Below, piece after piece: positions 62,074-64,000 of a stretch of 64,000 nucleotides of DNA. The notes under the pieces are model-generated. The model made no database searches and was not told where the DNA came from. It saw only the letters and a program-made list of their open reading frames with translations. The DNA lies in assembly GCF_022637455.1 (NCBI RefSeq), contig NZ_CP093341.1, positions 248,001 through 312,000 on the forward strand, read 5' to 3'. The DNA is from Lysobacter sp. S4-A87. Its GTDB lineage: Bacteria > Pseudomonadota > Gammaproteobacteria > Xanthomonadales > Xanthomonadaceae. Each line of letters starts with the position of its first letter. The first letter of the stretch is position 1. Both the position numbers and the translations under genes were made by a program.

Positions 62074-64000
62074 GTGACGCAACCTGCGAACGAATCATCC
62101 GGCTTCAATCTGGTCGAGTTCTCCACGCGTCGCCGGGTCACGGTGATGATGGTGACGCTGACCTTCGTCCTGTTCGGGTTCATCGCGCTGGGTGACCTCA
62201 AGGTCAACCTGCTGCCGGACCTGAGCTATCCGACACTGACGGTGCGCACCGAGTACACCGGTGCGGCGCCGTCGGAAATCGAGACCCTGATCAGCGAGCC
62301 GGTCGAAGAGGCCGTCGGCGTGGTCAAGGGGCTGCGCAAGCTCAAGTCGATCTCCCGCACCGGCCAGAGCGACGTGGTGCTCGAGTTTGCCTGGGGCACC
62401 GACATGGACCAGGCCAGCCTCGAAGTACGCGACAAGATGGAAGTCCTGCAATTGCCGCTGGAGGCCAAGGCCCCGGTGCTGCTGCGCTTCAATCCCTCGA
62501 CCGAACCGATTCTCCGCATCGCGCTGTCGTCCAAGACCGCTGCGACCAATGAAACCGAGGCGATGCGCGAGCTCACCGGGCTGCGCCGCTATGCCGACGA
62601 TGACCTGAAGAAGAAGCTCGAGCCGGTCGACGGCGTCGCCGCGGTGAAGGTTGGCGGTGGTCTCGAGGACGAAATCCAGGTCGACATCGACCAGCAGAAG
62701 CTGGCGCAGCTGAACCTGCCGATCGACAACGTCATCCAGCGCCTGCAGCAGGAGAACATCAACATCTCCGGCGGTCGCCTGGAAGAAGGTTCGCAGCGTT
62801 ACCTGGTGCGCACGGTGAACCAGTTCGCCAGCGTCCCGGAGATCCGCGAGATGCTGGTCACCACGCGCAGTGGTGGCGACAACGCGGCCGCCAACGCGGC
62901 TGCGCAGATGGCCGCGATCGCGGCGCAGACCGGTTCTGCCGAAGCCATGGCCGCGGCTGCGTCGGTGCAAAGCGCCAATTCCGCCGGCGGTGGCGTCGTG
63001 GCCGGTGGCATGCCGGTGCGCCTGAAGGACATCGCCGATGTCCGCCAGGGCTACAAGGAACGCGAGGCGATCATCCGCCTGGCCGGCAAGGAAGCGGTCG
63101 AGCTGGCGATCTACAAGGAAGGCGACGCCAATACCGTCGCCACCGCCGACGCGATCACCAAGCGCCTGGAAGAGATCAAGGCGCAGATTCCGCCGGACGT
63201 GGAGCTGACCACGATCGACGACCAGTCGCTGTTCATCCGCCACGCCATCAGCGACGTCAAGAAGGACGCGGTGATCGGCGGCATGCTGGCCGTGCTGATC
63301 ATCTTCCTGTTCCTGCGCGATGGCTGGAGCACGTTCGTCATCGGCCTGTCGCTGCCGGTGTCGATCATCGCCACGTTCTTCTTCATGGGCCAGCTGGGCC
63401 TGAGCCTCAACGTGATGTCGCTCGGCGGCCTGGCGCTGGCTACCGGCCTGGTCGTGGACGACTCGATCGTCGTGCTCGAAAGCATCGCCAAGGCGCGAGA
63501 GCGAGGGTTGGGCATCCTGGATGCCGCCATCGCCGGCACCCGCGAAGTGAGCATGGCCGTGGTTGCGTCGACCCTGACCACCATCGCGGTGTTCCTGCCG
63601 CTGGTGTTCGTGCAGGGCATTGCCGGCCAGCTGTTCCGTGACCAGGCATTGACCGTGGCGCTGGCGATCGGCATCTCGCTGATCGTGTCGATGACGCTGA
63701 TCCCGATGCTCAGCGCGCTCAAGGGCCGGCCGCCGATGGCGTTCCCGGAAGAGGCGCCGCATCCGCGCTGGCAGCCGGCGTCGAAGCTGCAGAAGCCGAT
63801 CGCTGCCGTCGAGCATGGCATCGGCGTCGGCACCCGCGGCGCGTTCTTCGGACTGACCTGGCTGATCGTGCGCGCCTGGCGTGGCCTGGTTGCGGTCGTC
63901 GGACCGGTGATGCGCAAGGCAAGCGATATCGCCATGGCGCCGTACGGCCGTGCCGAGCGCGGTTACATGAAGCTGTTGCCGACCGCGCTGGGCAAGCCGT
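62074..64000 (+). CDS. RND efflux pump (HAE-1-type), 5' part, runs off the window
   Basis: The first 642 codons of an AcrB/MexB/CusA-like pump; the rest lies outside. GTG at 62074 has GGAGAG 6 nt upstream. Seen: membrane helix 1 (VTVMMVTLTFVLFGFIALGD), porter domain (PDLSYPTLTVRTEYTGAAPS, SEPVEEAVGVVKGLRKLKSI), helices 2-6 with MSLGGLALATGLVVDDSIVV, the helix-4 motif with two Asp for proton relay, and LVFVQGIAGQLFRDQAL. The porter region holds an Ala-rich stretch (about residues 268-307: NAAANAAAQMAAIAA and on) not seen in E. coli AcrB. The double Asp argues for drug/organic rather than heavy-metal export, but the substrate is unknown. Co-transcribed with the adaptor. Confidence 0.93.
   Translation, partial: MTQPANESSGFNLVEFSTRRRVTVMMVTLTFVLFGFIALGDLKVNLLPDLSYPTLTVRTEYTGAAPSEIETLISEPVEEAVGVVKGLRKLKSISRTGQSDVVLEFAWGTDMDQASLEVRDKMEVLQLPLEAKAPVLLRFNPSTEPILRIALSSKTAATNETEAMRELTGLRRYADDDLKKKLEPVDGVAAVKVGGGLEDEIQVDIDQQKLAQLNLPIDNVIQRLQQENINISGGRLEEGSQRYLVRTVNQFASVPEIREMLVTTRSGGDNAAANAAAQMAAIAAQTGSAEAMAAAASVQSANSAGGGVVAGGMPVRLKDIADVRQGYKEREAIIRLAGKEAVELAIYKEGDANTVATADAITKRLEEIKAQIPPDVELTTIDDQSLFIRHAISDVKKDAVIGGMLAVLIIFLFLRDGWSTFVIGLSLPVSIIATFFFMGQLGLSLNVMSLGGLALATGLVVDDSIVVLESIAKARERGLGILDAAIAGTREVSMAVVASTLTTIAVFLPLVFVQGIAGQLFRDQALTVALAIGISLIVSMTLIPMLSALKGRPPMAFPEEAPHPRWQPASKLQKPIAAVEHGIGVGTRGAFFGLTWLIVRAWRGLVAVVGPVMRKASDIAMAPYGRAERGYMKLLPTALGKP

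Overview
The window is a GC-rich chromosomal segment of a gammaproteobacterium, most likely of the Lysobacteraceae/Xanthomonadaceae (Lysobacter-like). The evidence is the serC-pheA-hisC-aroA order, an RNase E with a long Pro/Gln/Arg tail, a 'transmembrane repetitive' protein and a GTAGCCCGGGTAAGCG-type extragenic repeat common in that group. No phage structural genes, integrase or CRISPR array were seen.

Layout. (1) 1-9.6 kb, core: end of serC, then translationally coupled pheA-hisC-aroA (aromatic amino acid supply), an O-antigen ligase/polymerase-like membrane protein, a TonB-type protein, serS, and a divergent azoR/LysR pair, ending at tRNA-Ser(UGA). (2) 9.6-14.1 kb, accessory island of visibly lower GC behind the tRNA gene: a two-gene unit (Schlafen/AlbA_2-domain protein plus small C-terminal-anchored protein), a complete IS30-family element sitting in the loop of a palindrome, and a 3'-truncated HXXEE membrane gene. 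(3) 14.1-33.1 kb, envelope and secretion: a 2,900-residue cyclic beta-glucan synthase, a secreted M4 metalloprotease, a TPR-sulfotransferase, a trimeric autotransporter adhesin, a secreted SnoaL/DUF4440-like protein and a MalT-type LuxR regulator. (4) 33.1-48.7 kb, catabolism and transport of an unidentified, probably hydrophobic acid: an AraC/OruR-type regulator divergent from quinone oxidoreductase, TauD/TfdA dioxygenase, BKACE (beta-keto acid cleavage) enzyme, MFS transporter, DsbA-like isomerase and a small hydrolase. Convergent to these is an operon of DUF1302, DUF1329, YCF48-like, RND/MMPL exporter and acyl-CoA ligase. A CTTGTCAT-N3-ATGA motif lies upstream of both units and suggests one regulon. 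(5) 48.9-64 kb, mostly housekeeping: PEP mutase/isocitrate lyase-like protein, M28 lipoprotein peptidase, NarL-type response regulator, rne divergent from rluC, a TonB-family lipoprotein, phhB, nfuA, a Pro-rich TonB-like membrane protein, two small cytochromes c, and an RND efflux system whose pump gene runs off the window end.

Most claims of function rest on recognised family motifs. Substrates of the catabolic locus and of the RND systems, and the role of the AlbA_2 pair, are not decided by the sequence. Several start codons were moved downstream of the longest ORF on the basis of ribosome binding sites, signal peptides or family length; each case is noted.
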